Below are positions 20,314 through 29,238 of a stretch of 61,432 nt of DNA, in pieces. Position 1 is the first letter of the stretch. Every line of letters begins with the position of its first letter. A program made the position numbers and the translations under genes. The DNA comes from Solibacteraceae bacterium (GTDB lineage Bacteria; Acidobacteriota; Terriglobia; Bryobacterales; Bryobacteraceae). The stretch is taken from positions 1 to 61,432 of the forward strand of contig JALSRK010000033.1 in NCBI GenBank assembly GCA_026984795.1, read 5' to 3'. Below the pieces are notes generated by a model, which saw only the letters and a list, made by a program, of their open reading frames with translations, had not been told where the DNA came from and did not search any database.

Positions 20314-20585
20314 CCCATCCCGATACGCACCCTTTCCCGGAGCAGACCATGCACCGCGCTCCCGTCTCTCGCGGCGTATCCGGGTTCAGTTCGGCCGCTC
20401 TGCCGCCGGCCTTCTGCTACAGGCTGGCCACGGCGCCTGTTCCACGGTCCGGCGCCCGCCTCCATCTGCCCTTCCACATCTTGCAGCGGAACCTGGCCGC
20501 CGCGTTGGACTTAGCGCCGGAAGTCAATGGCGTCTGAGCGCGGGATGTCTCCGGGATTCTTTCCCTCCGTCCAGCTCCGGTTCGC

Positions 20586-21554
20586 TCACTCCTCGAACAC
20601 CACCGCCTCGATGGTCGCCGGGGCGTTGCCCTCCAGGCGGTTGTTCACGAAGATGTAGGCCGGCTCCCGCCGCTCGATCGCCCGCCGGATCAGCGCCCGC
20701 ATCGCCTGGCGCGCCTTCGGGTCCGGGTCCTGGATCCGGTCGTACGGCTCGAACAGCTTCACCGCCTTCTCGTACGCCCGCCCGCGCTTGAGCAGCGCCC
20801 GGGTCAGCGTGAAGTCCGCCGGGAACGCCCCCGGGATCCGGATCTGCACCCCCAGCTCCGGCATCCGCGCCCAGGCGTTGAAGACGTGCGCCACGCCGTG
20901 CCGCCGCAGGCACCCGAAATATTCCGGACCCAGGTACTCCGGGTTGCGGATCTCCACCGAATAGCGGAACTCCGGCGGCAATTTCCCAAGAAAGGCGTCC
21001 AGGTCTTCGAGGAACGCCTCTACGCCCGGATAGCTCTTCTTCGAAAACGTCCCGAACTCGAAGATCAGCGCCGCCACCTGGCTCCGGTAGGGCTCGAGCA
21101 GCCGCAAAAAAGCGTCCTTCAGCAGATCGGCGTTCAGGAAGTTCTCGTTTTCCAGGCCGCCGCGGGCGCCGTAGCGGTCATGCGCCGGCCAGATCTTCAC
21201 GGTGATGTCTTCGGGAACCTTGAAGGCGTAGAGCAGCGTGGAGGGCGCCGACCGGAACAGCTTCGCCCAATACTCGGGCGATGGGAACTGATAGAAGGAG
21301 AAATCGGCGCCGACGGCCGGAAAGACCTCCGCGTACTCGGCCAGACAGGTCTCCAGGAACCGCTTCTTCGAGAAGCGCCCCCGCGCCATGTAGCGCTCCG
21401 GCGTGTAGATCTGGCCCAGCCAGCCCTCGTACTTCCAGGAGCTCGAGCCGAGATAGACGCCGCGCGCGGCCAGCTCCTTCAGCTTCGGCGCCAGCTTCCG
21501 CGCCAGCGGCGGCTTCTGCTCTTCGGCTTCTCCGAACAGCGGCAGGTTGCCCAT
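20586..21554 (-). CDS. DUF72 (YecE-like) TIM-barrel protein
   Basis: The 322-aa protein has the DUF72 signatures VYLGSSSWKYEGWLGQIYTP near residue 35, then FSFYQFPSPEYW, FEFGTFSKKSYPG, YSVEIRNPEYLGPEY, and the C-terminal YIFVNNRLEGNAPATI. The family is widespread and adopts a TIM-barrel fold, but its biochemical role is not established. The C-terminal 25 codons recur as a fragment at 16159-16240. It is 37 bases downstream of the gamma-glutamyltransferase gene on the same strand, so co-transcription is possible. Confidence 0.92.
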   Translation of the reverse strand: MGNLPLFGEAEEQKPPLARKLAPKLKELAARGVYLGSSSWKYEGWLGQIYTPERYMARGRFSKKRFLETCLAEYAEVFPAVGADFSFYQFPSPEYWAKLFRSAPSTLLYAFKVPEDITVKIWPAHDRYGARGGLENENFLNADLLKDAFLRLLEPYRSQVAALIFEFGTFSKKSYPGVEAFLEDLDAFLGKLPPEFRYSVEIRNPEYLGPEYFGCLRRHGVAHVFNAWARMPELGVQIRIPGAFPADFTLTRALLKRGRAYEKAVKLFEPYDRIQDPDPKARQAMRALIRRAIERREPAYIFVNNRLEGNAPATIEAVVFEE

Positions 21555-21591
21555 CCGAAAACCCTTCGGGGATCCCGGTCCTGCCGGGCCC

Positions 21592-23424
21592 TTACCAGGC
21601 CACGGCGTCGCGGTCCGCGTACGGATCGGCGGCCGCCTCGATCACCCCGTTCTCCAGCATCTGGATCATCACCGGAGCCGCCCCGCTGTACCACCGCGTC
21701 CTGACCCGCACCCGGTGCCCGCGCCGCCGCAACTCTTCCACCACCTCTTCCGGGATGCGCTCGTCGATGCGCAGGTCGCCCGGGTTCATGGCGTGGTTGT
21801 CGAAGCTCGAGACCAGGTGCCGGCTCTGGAACCGCGGCGCCTCGACGGCCCGTTCGGTGCCCATGCGGAACTCGATCACGTTCAGCATCAACTGCAGCAG
21901 CGCCTGGTCCTGGTTGTCGCCCCCCGGCGTCGAAAGCGCCAGGAACGGCCGCCCGTCCGGCCTCACGACCAGCGTCGGGCTCAACGTGATCCGCGGGCGC
22001 TTGCCCCCGGCCAGCTCGTTCGGGTGCCCCTCGGCGAGCAGGAAGCTCTGGGCCCGCTGGGTGAGCGGAATGCCGGTGTCGCCGGCGATCACCGACGGCA
22101 TCCACGCCCCCGAAGGCGTGGCCGAGAACATCAGCCCGTCCTTGTCGATCGCGTCTACACACGTCGTGTCGTGCGCCATCAGCGCGTCGTCGATGGGGAT
22201 CCGCTCGATGTCGTACTCGGACGGATGCCGCCCCGGCGGGTCGCCGATACGCCCCGGACGGAACTCGAGCGACGCCTGGCGCCCGATCAGCTTCCGCCGC
22301 TCGGCGGCGTACTCCTTCGAAAGCAGCGTCGCCCCCGGCACGTGGACGAACTTCGGGTCGGCGTAGTAGGTGTCCCGGTCCGCATAGGCCAGCTTCATCG
22401 CCTCCACGATGTGATGGATGTAGTCGGCCGAATTGTGGCCCATCGCCCTGAGGTCGTAGCCCTCCAGGATGTTCAGGATCTGGAGCATCACCGGGCTCTG
22501 GGTCCAGAAGCCGCACTTGAAGACCCGGTAGCCGCGGTAGGTGGTCGAGACCGGCGTTTCCGGCTCGAGGCGAAACGCCGCCATGTCCTCGTAGCGCAGC
22601 AGGCCGCCGTTGTCGCGCATGAAGCGGTCGATCTTGCGGGCGATCTCGCCGCGATAGAAGTAGTCCCGCACCGCGTCGATCGCCTCTTCGCGGCTCTTGC
22701 CCGCCGCCAGCGCCCGGCGCTCGGCCGCCGCCATGGCCCGCAGGGTCCGCGCCAGGTCCGGCTGGCGGAAGATGTCGCCCGGCCGCTTCAGCTTGCCGTC
22801 GCCGAGGAACACCCGGTAGGAGCTCGGCCAGAGCTGGAAGAACTCCCGGCTGCGGGCGATCGAGCGGGCCCGCATCTCGTCGAGCGGCATCCCGTCGGCC
22901 AGCTCGATGGCCGGCTGGAGCACCTCGGCCGCCGACTTCGTCCCGAACTCCTTGAGCGCCACCAGCGCCGCGTCCACCATCCCCGGCACCAGCGCCGGCA
23001 TGATTCCCGCCACCGGAATGAAGTGCCGCTCGCCGCCGGGCGCCACCCGCCGCACCTCGCCCGGCTGCAGCCGCCGGTGGCGGAAGAAGTCCGCCGTCGC
23101 CAGCTTCGGCATCGTCCCCACGCCGGCGATGGCGTGGACCTTGCCGTCCCTGGTGCGGATCAGGATCGGGCACTCGCCCCCGAAGCCGAAGTGTGAGAAC
23201 TCGCTCACCGAAGCCGCGAACACCGCCGCCACGCCGGCGTCCACCGCGTTGCCGCCCTGGTGGTACAGGCGCAGTCCGGCCTCGGTGGCGAATCCGCTGC
23301 CCCCGGCCACCGCCCCGCGCAACCCGCGCGAAGGCTCCCCGATCAGCGGTTCGTATCGTCTCTTGTTCTGCCCCCAGGCGAGCGCCGCCAGGCAGAGAAT
23401 CAGCGCCCCTATCCGTCGTCCCAT
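21592..23424 (-). CDS. ggt: Gamma-glutamyltransferase
   Basis: A 610-aa Ntn-hydrolase precursor with a signal peptide (RIGALILCLAALAWGQ). Family features include the N-terminal GNAVDAGVAAVFAASVSEF and HFGFGGE, the GYDLRAMGHNSADYIHHIVEAMKLAYADR block of the large subunit, and the self-processing site DTTCVDAIDKDG near residue 420, whose second threonine should become the N-terminal nucleophile. SATPSGAWMPSV and TLSPTLVVRPDGRPFLALSTPGG of the small subunit follow. The usual DTTH is DTTC here, as in several GGT-like subfamilies, so the donor may not be glutathione. It acts in the periplasm. A minus-strand TAGAAT (23437-23442) lies 12 bases before the ATG. Confidence 0.93.
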   Translation of the reverse strand: MGRRIGALILCLAALAWGQNKRRYEPLIGEPSRGLRGAVAGGSGFATEAGLRLYHQGGNAVDAGVAAVFAASVSEFSHFGFGGECPILIRTRDGKVHAIAGVGTMPKLATADFFRHRRLQPGEVRRVAPGGERHFIPVAGIMPALVPGMVDAALVALKEFGTKSAAEVLQPAIELADGMPLDEMRARSIARSREFFQLWPSSYRVFLGDGKLKRPGDIFRQPDLARTLRAMAAAERRALAAGKSREEAIDAVRDYFYRGEIARKIDRFMRDNGGLLRYEDMAAFRLEPETPVSTTYRGYRVFKCGFWTQSPVMLQILNILEGYDLRAMGHNSADYIHHIVEAMKLAYADRDTYYADPKFVHVPGATLLSKEYAAERRKLIGRQASLEFRPGRIGDPPGRHPSEYDIERIPIDDALMAHDTTCVDAIDKDGLMFSATPSGAWMPSVIAGDTGIPLTQRAQSFLLAEGHPNELAGGKRPRITLSPTLVVRPDGRPFLALSTPGGDNQDQALLQLMLNVIEFRMGTERAVEAPRFQSRHLVSSFDNHAMNPGDLRIDERIPEEVVEELRRRGHRVRVRTRWYSGAAPVMIQMLENGVIEAAADPYADRDAVAW

Positions 23425-23480
23425 CGGGTTGCCTTCATTCTAACAGCCGCGCCCGCCCCGGCCTTTCCCGCCGCCCTCGC

Positions 23481-23486
23481 TATACT
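23481..23486 (+). promoter_or_regulatory. -10 box of the zinc-ribbon/DinB gene pair
   Basis: TATACT lies 17 bases before the ATG at 23504, with GGAGGGG between as ribosome-binding site. No convincing -35 was found in the GC-rich sequence upstream. Confidence 0.5.
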
Positions 23487-23503
23487 GGTTCGCGGAGGGG
23501 CGG

Positions 23504-23683
23504 ATGCAACAGGACGAGAGCGGCCGGCCGCACCGGGACGGGGAATCGCCGCGTGCGCCCGCCGGCAGGGACACCGAACCCATGCTCTACTGCCCCGTTT
23601 GCAACAGCCGCCTCGAGGGCGCGCGCTGCAAGCTGGTCTGCAAGACGTGCGGCTACTACATGAGCTGCGCCGACTACTACTGA
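23504..23683 (+). CDS. Small zinc-ribbon protein, 59 aa
   Basis: The ATG at 23504 follows GCGGAGGGGCGG, a good ribosome-binding site. The first 25 residues are polar and probably disordered; residues about 29-59 carry two CxxC knuckles (CPVCN and CKTCG) plus two more cysteines (RCKLVC, YMSCADYY), a typical zinc-ribbon that ends exactly at the C-terminus in YMSCADYY. The stop is 13 bases before the DinB gene and both share the promoter. Such ribbons bind nucleic acid or protein; no specific role can be given. Confidence 0.8.
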   Translation: MQQDESGRPHRDGESPRAPAGRDTEPMLYCPVCNSRLEGARCKLVCKTCGYYMSCADYY

Positions 23684-23696
23684 CGGAGAGGTCCCG

Positions 23697-24173
23697 ATGA
23701 GCGAACTCGAACAGCTCCTGGAGCGCTTCCGCCGCGGCCCGGAAGTGGTCGCCGCCGCCACCACCGGAGCCGCCGGCCCCGTGCTCGACTACCGGCCGGC
23801 GCCGGAGAAGTGGACCATCCGCCAGATCCTCTGGCACCTGGCCGACTCCGAGATCGCCGGGGCCATGCGCTTCCGCCAGGTGATTGCCGAGGACAATCCC
23901 GTCCTGCAGGCCTACGACCAGGACGCCTGGGCCGCCCGCCTCGGCTACGAGAACCGCAAGTTCTCCCCTGCCATCGAACTCTTCCGCCGCCTGCGGCTGG
24001 AAAACCACGCCCTGCTCAGCTCGTTGCCCCCCGAAGCCTTCGCCCGCACCGGCCAGCACACGGAGACCGGCCCCGTCACCCTCCTCGACCTGCTCCGCCT
24101 CTACACCGGGCACGCCGAATCCCACGCCCGCCAGATCCTCCAGCTCCGCCAGGCCTACAAGGCGAGCCGCTGA
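23697..24173 (+). CDS. DinB family protein (metal-dependent four-helix bundle)
   Basis: A 158-aa protein with the DinB/YfiT-type pattern: WTIRQILWHLADSE supplies the first metal-binding histidine, and YTGHAESHARQI near the C-terminus supplies the other two. PEKWT before the first helix is characteristic. Members bind a divalent metal and include thiol-dependent transferases and stress proteins; the substrate here is unknown. It follows the zinc-ribbon gene by 13 bases, with GGAGAGG just before the ATG. Confidence 0.93.
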   Translation: MSELEQLLERFRRGPEVVAAATTGAAGPVLDYRPAPEKWTIRQILWHLADSEIAGAMRFRQVIAEDNPVLQAYDQDAWAARLGYENRKFSPAIELFRRLRLENHALLSSLPPEAFARTGQHTETGPVTLLDLLRLYTGHAESHARQILQLRQAYKASR

Positions 24174-24199
24174 CCCCCGCGCCCGCGCCGCCGCGCCGC

Positions 24200-25018
24200 C
24201 TAGTCCACCGGCTCCAGCATCTTCGCGTCCGCGGGAAGCTGGAACAACTCCTCGCCCAGCGGCTGGTTGATCTCGACCTTCTTGGCGAACATCGAGAATG
24301 CCCGCTCGCCGTCCCGCAGCCGCTGCAGTACGAACGGCAGCTTCACGCCGCCGCCCACGTCCCGGTACTTGTCGTAGATCACGATGTCCTCGTGCGGAAT
24401 CCGGTGCTTGTCCCGCCAGCGGTAGACGATCCGCGCCGGCAGCAGGCTCGACTCGTGAAAGTACGCCGTCACCACCTGGGCACGGCTGTCGGTGATGTCC
24501 ACCCGGATCATCGGGTAGTTGTCCACCACCTCGCGCCCCATCCGCTCGAAGACGATCCCCTCTTCGTTTCGTCGCCTGAGCAGGATGTAGATGATGTCCC
24601 ACCGCCGCCGATCCCGGTACCGCTTCACCGTCTCATCGTCGAGCGGCCGCACCCCCCGGTAGGTAATCTCGAAGCCCCCCTTCTCGTTGAACAGCACCGC
24701 CCACTTCTCTTTCTTCTTGCCGAACGACTGCCGCTCTTCGAGATAGAGCTTTTCGGGGTCCGGCTTCTCCGGCGCCCGCAGGTAGCGCGTGTAGATCCTC
24801 GCGTTGGCCAGCCCCGAGAGCCGCCGGTGATAGAAGGAGAACATCCGCCCGGCCTCCACCTTGTTCCGGAGGGCCAGGAACTTCTCCCCGCCCAGGGCCT
24901 CGATCGCCCCGTCGATCACCTTGCGCCCCTCGCGCATCTGCTTGGTGATGATCGAGGGGACCTGCACCTGCGCCGCCGCCATGCCCGCCGCGGCCAGCGC
25001 CAGCAACGCTACCCTCAT
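24200..25018 (-). CDS. Exported LolA-like/outer membrane lipoprotein-sorting-type protein
   Basis: The start at 25018 overlaps the stop of the M16 gene upstream (ATGA), giving 272 aa with a signal peptide (MRVALLALAAAGMAAAQ). The opening pattern IDGAIEALGGEKFLALRN and the later beta-strand series (FSFYHRRLSG; ARIVYRWRDKHRIPHEDIVIYDKYRDVGG) match the LolA/LppX-like half-barrel proteins common in Acidobacteria. The same kind of domain is fused to the C-terminus of the preceding M16 protein. It is the last gene of a three-gene operon and should be periplasmic. The ligand is unknown. Confidence 0.8.
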   Translation of the reverse strand: MRVALLALAAAGMAAAQVQVPSIITKQMREGRKVIDGAIEALGGEKFLALRNKVEAGRMFSFYHRRLSGLANARIYTRYLRAPEKPDPEKLYLEERQSFGKKKEKWAVLFNEKGGFEITYRGVRPLDDETVKRYRDRRRWDIIYILLRRRNEEGIVFERMGREVVDNYPMIRVDITDSRAQVVTAYFHESSLLPARIVYRWRDKHRIPHEDIVIYDKYRDVGGGVKLPFVLQRLRDGERAFSMFAKKVEINQPLGEELFQLPADAKMLEPVD

Positions 25019-27117
25019 GGCTTCTTCGCCAGCTCCTCGGGCTGGAGACCCGTGTTCAGCCGGATCTCCTTCACCACCAGCTCCGCATACGGCTTGCCGT
25101 CCCGCGTCGTCTCGGCCCGGAACGGCAGCCGGATGCCGTCCACTTCGCGCCAGTCCGAGAAGGTCTCCACCATCTCCGACGGCGCTCCCCTCATGGTCAC
25201 CGAACGGTAGGTCTGCTTCACCGGCATCCCTGTCTCCGGATCGATCTCCAGCCGCAGGCTCTCGCCGGTCTCGTCGCTCACCTCCAGCGTGCGCTCGTCC
25301 ACGGCGTTCACAGTCCAGCCCTCCTGCCGGTCCGCCAGCCAGAGCCGGAACGGATTTCTGAGCAGCGCGTTCCTGACCTGCCGCACCACCGGCGGCGGCA
25401 TCGGCTGCGTGCCCTGCGGCCCGGCCAGCCAACCCGCCTTGCCGTCGAAGAAGACGGTGATCTTGCCGAACGGCAGCACCTGCTCCTGGCGGAAGTAGGC
25501 CGGCGCCAGCCACTGGTTTACCTGGTTCACCTGCATGCCGCCCTGGGGCGTCTGGATCGTCACCTGGGTCACCCGCGTGGCGTCTTTCACCCCCGCCAGC
25601 TTCGCGGCTCCGCCCACGGCGGCCTGCAGCTTCCCGAGCAGCTCCTTGCCCCGGGCCAGCGACTCCGCACTCGTCTCCGCCTTCTCCCGCTTCGGCTCCG
25701 GGATCGTCAGGTCGATCTCTTTCACCGGCAGCCCCAGCGACTCGAGCGGCTCGTCGAACTCCTTCGGGTTGCCCACGGTGACGATGGTGAACTCCTCCGG
25801 CTTGATGTACTGCTTCGCCACCCGCAGCACGTCGGCCACGGTCACCGCCGCCACCGCCTTCTGGTAGCGGAAGATGAAGTCCTTCGGATAGCCGTAGTAG
25901 TCGTAGCGGACCAGCCGCCGCAGCGTCTTGCCCGGGCTGTCGAAGTTGAAGACGAAGCTGTTCAGCACCTTGTCCTTGGCCGTCTTCAGCTCCTCCGGGG
26001 CCACCTCTTCGCTGCGGATCTTCTTCACCTCTTCGAGCGTCGCCCGGATGGTGGCCACCGTCGAGCCGGACTTCGTGGAGCCCCCGATGCCGAAGATTCC
26101 CGGGTGGTTGTAGTTCGCGCCCCAGAAGGCCCCGATGCCGTAGGCGTAGCCCAGCTCGGTCCGGATCTTCTTGAACAGCCGGCTCGAGAAGCCTCCGCCG
26201 AGGATGTCGGCCATCACTTCCAGGGCCGGATAGTCCGGGTCCTTCAGCATGCCGTCCAGGTGTCCCATTCTGAGGAACGTCTGGTTCACGTCCTCCTTCA
26301 CCGCCAGGTAGACGCCGGGGGCGGGCTTGGCCGTCACCTTCGGGAATTCCGGCACCGGCGGCTGCTCCACCGTCCAGTCGGAGAACAGCTCCTCGAGCTT
26401 CGCCTTCATCTCGGCGGCGTCGAAATCGCCCTGGATGGCCAGCATCACGTTCTTCGGGAAGTAGTAGCGCCGGTGGAAGGCGACCAGGTCCTCGCGCTCG
26501 ATGTTGTCCAGATGTTCGTACTCCATCCGGCGGCCGTACGGCGTGTCCCGCCCGTAGAGGATTTCGGAGAACTCCCGCCGCGCGATCCCGCCCGGTTCGT
26601 CGTTGCGCCGCGCGATCAGGCTCCGGTACTGCGTCTTCGCCAGGTCGATCTTCTCCTGCCGGAACTCCGGCGCCGTCAGGATCGCCTTGAAGACCGCCAG
26701 CACCTCGTCGGTGTTCTCCTTCAGGCAGTTGAAGCCCACCGTGCCGCTCGTCTCGCCGATCGACGATTCCACCGAGGCGGCGATGTTCTCGAGCTCCTCG
26801 TCGATCTCGTCGCCTGTCTTCTCCTTCGTTCCGCCGGTGCGCATCACCTCGCCGGTGATCGAGGCCAGCCCTACCTTGTCCGGCGGCTCGAACAGATTAC
26901 CCGTCCGCACCAGCGCGAAGCCGCCTACCAGCGGCAGCTCGTGGTCCTCAAGCAGGTAGACCTTCATCCCGTTCGCCAGCGTGAAGGTCTCCACCTCGGG
27001 AAGCTCCACCTGCCTGAGCGGCGGAAACTGCAGCTCCTCGAGCGTCGGCAGCTTGGCCGCCTGCTGGCCCCAGGCCAGCGCCGATACCATCAGGAATCCG
27101 ATTGCCGCCCGTCTCAT
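25015..27117 (-). CDS. M16 peptidase homologue lacking the zinc motif, fused to a LolA-like domain
   Basis: A 700-aa exported protein (MRRAAIGFLMVSALAWGQ). Residues about 35-470 form two M16 domains, but the zinc motif HxxEH is replaced by SITGE at residues 86-90, so this is the non-catalytic partner of the kind seen in mitochondrial processing peptidase and many bacterial M16 pairs. The C-terminal region from about residue 480 (GKELLGKLQAAVGGAAKLAG onwards) is a LolA-like domain similar to the following gene. Both ends overlap neighbours by four bases (ATGA), so the three genes are translationally coupled. Confidence 0.9.
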   Translation of the reverse strand: MRRAAIGFLMVSALAWGQQAAKLPTLEELQFPPLRQVELPEVETFTLANGMKVYLLEDHELPLVGGFALVRTGNLFEPPDKVGLASITGEVMRTGGTKEKTGDEIDEELENIAASVESSIGETSGTVGFNCLKENTDEVLAVFKAILTAPEFRQEKIDLAKTQYRSLIARRNDEPGGIARREFSEILYGRDTPYGRRMEYEHLDNIEREDLVAFHRRYYFPKNVMLAIQGDFDAAEMKAKLEELFSDWTVEQPPVPEFPKVTAKPAPGVYLAVKEDVNQTFLRMGHLDGMLKDPDYPALEVMADILGGGFSSRLFKKIRTELGYAYGIGAFWGANYNHPGIFGIGGSTKSGSTVATIRATLEEVKKIRSEEVAPEELKTAKDKVLNSFVFNFDSPGKTLRRLVRYDYYGYPKDFIFRYQKAVAAVTVADVLRVAKQYIKPEEFTIVTVGNPKEFDEPLESLGLPVKEIDLTIPEPKREKAETSAESLARGKELLGKLQAAVGGAAKLAGVKDATRVTQVTIQTPQGGMQVNQVNQWLAPAYFRQEQVLPFGKITVFFDGKAGWLAGPQGTQPMPPPVVRQVRNALLRNPFRLWLADRQEGWTVNAVDERTLEVSDETGESLRLEIDPETGMPVKQTYRSVTMRGAPSEMVETFSDWREVDGIRLPFRAETTRDGKPYAELVVKEIRLNTGLQPEELAKKP

Positions 27118-28625
27118 TTCGCGCCCTCCTCGCCGGCCTCCGCCGTCGGCTTCACGTGATAGGCCACCGTCCGGTGCTTCGGCACGAAATACTTCCGCAC
27201 CACCCGCTGGATGTCGTCCGCCGTCACCCGGTCGATGATGTCGATCGTCTTGAACAGCATCCGCCAGTCTCCATACGCCGCGTGGTAGAAGGCCAACTGG
27301 CTGGCCAGCCCGGGGTTGGAGTCCAGGCCCCGGATCACCCCGGCCCGCACCTTCGTCTTCACCCGCTTCAGCGTCTCCTCGTCCACCTTTTCCTTCTTCA
27401 GCCGCTCGATGATGTCATAAAGCGCCTTCTCGTTCTCCTCCACCGTGTGCCCCACGTTCGGCACCGCGTAGAGCAGGAACAGCGTCGGATACTTGCCGGC
27501 CGGGAACGCCGCCGCGCTGCCCGCCGCCAGGGCGATCTTCTTGTCCCGCACCAGCTCCTTGTAGATCATCCCCGTGCGGCCGCTCGCCAGCACCCCGCTC
27601 AGCACGTCGAAGACCGGATCGTCCGGATCGGTTTGGTTCGGCCGCTTGTAGCCGATCATCAGCATCGGCTGCGCCGGCGACTCCACCGTCACCCTCCGCT
27701 CGCCGTACTGCTCCGGCTCCACCGTGATCACCGGGGGCGGCGGCGGGCCGGCCGGGATCCGCCCGTAGTACTTCTCCGCCAGCTCCCTCATCCGCCCCGG
27801 GTCCACGTCGCCGACGATGGCGATGGTGATGTTCGACGGCACGTAGTAGGTCTTGTGGAACCAGGCCGCGTCCTTGGCCCTGAGGTGCTCGATGTCGCTC
27901 GCCCACCCGATGGCCGTCTTGTAGGGATGGGCGATGAAGGCCGCCCCCAGGAACGCCTCGTAGAGCTTGCCCTGGGGGCTCGACTCGATCCGCATCCGGC
28001 GCTCCTCCCGCACTACGTCCCGCTCCTTGTAAAACTCGCGGTAGACCGGCTGCAGAAACCACTCGGATTGCAACAGAAACCACAGCTCCACCCGGTTCGC
28101 CGGCAGGCTGTAGAAGTACTGGGTCGAGTCCATCCCGGTACCGGCGTTGAACCCCACGCCGCCGTTCTGTTCCACCACCCGCGGGAACTCGTTCTGCACG
28201 ACGTAGCTGTTGGCCTTCTTCATCGCCGCTTGCAGCTCTTTCTCCAGCGCCTCGATGCGTCCGGCGTCGGCTTGCTTGCCCTTGCGCCGCTCCATCTCCA
28301 GTTCGTCGTAGATGGCCTCGACGCGTTCGAGCGCCTTCTTCTCTTCCGGCCAGTTCCTCGTGCCTACCTCGATGGTGCCCTTGCCGATCATGTGCTCGAA
28401 CATGTGCGCCAGGCCCGTCTTGCCGTTCGGATCGTTCACGGCCCCGGCGTTCACGTAGGCGTGGAAGGAAACCACCGGCGCCTGATGCCGCTCGGCGACG
28501 ATGAAATGCATCCCGTTGGCCAGGGTGAATTCGGTGACCCGTTTTTCGAACTCTTCCAGGTATTGCGCGGCCGCCAGCGCCGGCAACAACACCAGCGCCG
28601 CCACGCACCGCAATCGCAACTTCAT
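27114..28625 (-). CDS. M16 family zinc metallopeptidase, catalytic subunit
   Basis: The 503-aa protein has a signal peptide (VAALVLLPALAAAQ) and an intact inverted zinc motif HMFEH at residues 74-78 in GLAHMFEHMIGKG. The two-domain M16 clamshell follows, with FYKERDVVREERRMR and IVGDVDPGRMRELAEKYYG as typical segments. It degrades peptides in the periplasm, probably as a heterodimer with the inactive partner encoded immediately downstream (4-base overlap). A GGAG ribosome-binding site lies just before the ATG. Confidence 0.93.
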   Translation of the reverse strand: MKLRLRCVAALVLLPALAAAQYLEEFEKRVTEFTLANGMHFIVAERHQAPVVSFHAYVNAGAVNDPNGKTGLAHMFEHMIGKGTIEVGTRNWPEEKKALERVEAIYDELEMERRKGKQADAGRIEALEKELQAAMKKANSYVVQNEFPRVVEQNGGVGFNAGTGMDSTQYFYSLPANRVELWFLLQSEWFLQPVYREFYKERDVVREERRMRIESSPQGKLYEAFLGAAFIAHPYKTAIGWASDIEHLRAKDAAWFHKTYYVPSNITIAIVGDVDPGRMRELAEKYYGRIPAGPPPPPVITVEPEQYGERRVTVESPAQPMLMIGYKRPNQTDPDDPVFDVLSGVLASGRTGMIYKELVRDKKIALAAGSAAAFPAGKYPTLFLLYAVPNVGHTVEENEKALYDIIERLKKEKVDEETLKRVKTKVRAGVIRGLDSNPGLASQLAFYHAAYGDWRMLFKTIDIIDRVTADDIQRVVRKYFVPKHRTVAYHVKPTAEAGEEGAK

Positions 28626-28900
28626 GCTCCGTCCTTTCCGGCCTTCCTCGGAGAAGGGCCGTTCCTTCCAGTCTACGGGCCGCCCGCCGCCGGTCTCAAT
28701 AGCGGCCGCCTGGTTCCGAAGCGGCGCTACGCCGCTGTCGTCGCCGGCCCCTACGCGGCGGCAGCGCGAACTGCGCCCCTCCGGCGCCGTCAGCCGGAAA
28801 GGCCCCGGAGTCGTCGTGCTCCTGCTGCTCTTCGTGGTTCCATCAACCCCCGCAACTTCCCCCGCCCCACGCGTGTTTCCATCACCAGGAGGTTGACGCG

Positions 28901-29215
28901 ATGCTGAAGAAACTGTTCCTGATCACGTTGATGAGCGGCGCACTGCTGGCGCCGGGGACGCAGGCCTCGATCAAGGCTCGCCAGAAACGCCAGGGCGCCC
29001 GCATCCACCAGGGAGTCCGCGACGGATCGCTCACGCCCCGGGAAGCCCACCGCCTGGGCCACGCCTGGGGACGGCTGAACCGTGAGATCCGCCGCGACCG
29101 TCGCGACGGCGGCGGCCTCACCCGCCGCGAACGCGTGAAGATCCATCACCAGCAGGACCGGCTGAGCCGCCAGATCTACAAACAGCGGCACGACCGCCAG
29201 ACGCGCCGGCACTGA
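28901..29215 (+). CDS. Small exported basic protein, 104 aa
   Basis: A perfect AGGAGG (28887-28892) is spaced 8 bases from the ATG. A signal peptide (MLKKLFLITLMSGALLAPGTQA) is followed by a highly charged helical protein with two related halves: IHQGVRDGSLTPREAHRLG and RDGGGLTRRERVKIHHQQ. The pattern xGxLTxxE...DGxLTxxE with a terminal SRQIYKQRHDR is seen in small periplasmic proteins of proteobacteria and acidobacteria. Function unknown. The bases upstream (28626-28886) show no gene. Confidence 0.85.
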   Translation: MLKKLFLITLMSGALLAPGTQASIKARQKRQGARIHQGVRDGSLTPREAHRLGHAWGRLNREIRRDRRDGGGLTRRERVKIHHQQDRLSRQIYKQRHDRQTRRH

Positions 29216-29238
29216 GCGCCGCCCGGCCCTGAAAGAGC

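Noticed and set aside
24200-25513. 437-codon version of the LolA-like gene
   Set aside because: The extra N-terminal part is antisense-like low-complexity sequence within the M16 gene. ATG 25018 overlaps the upstream stop and gives a signal peptide.
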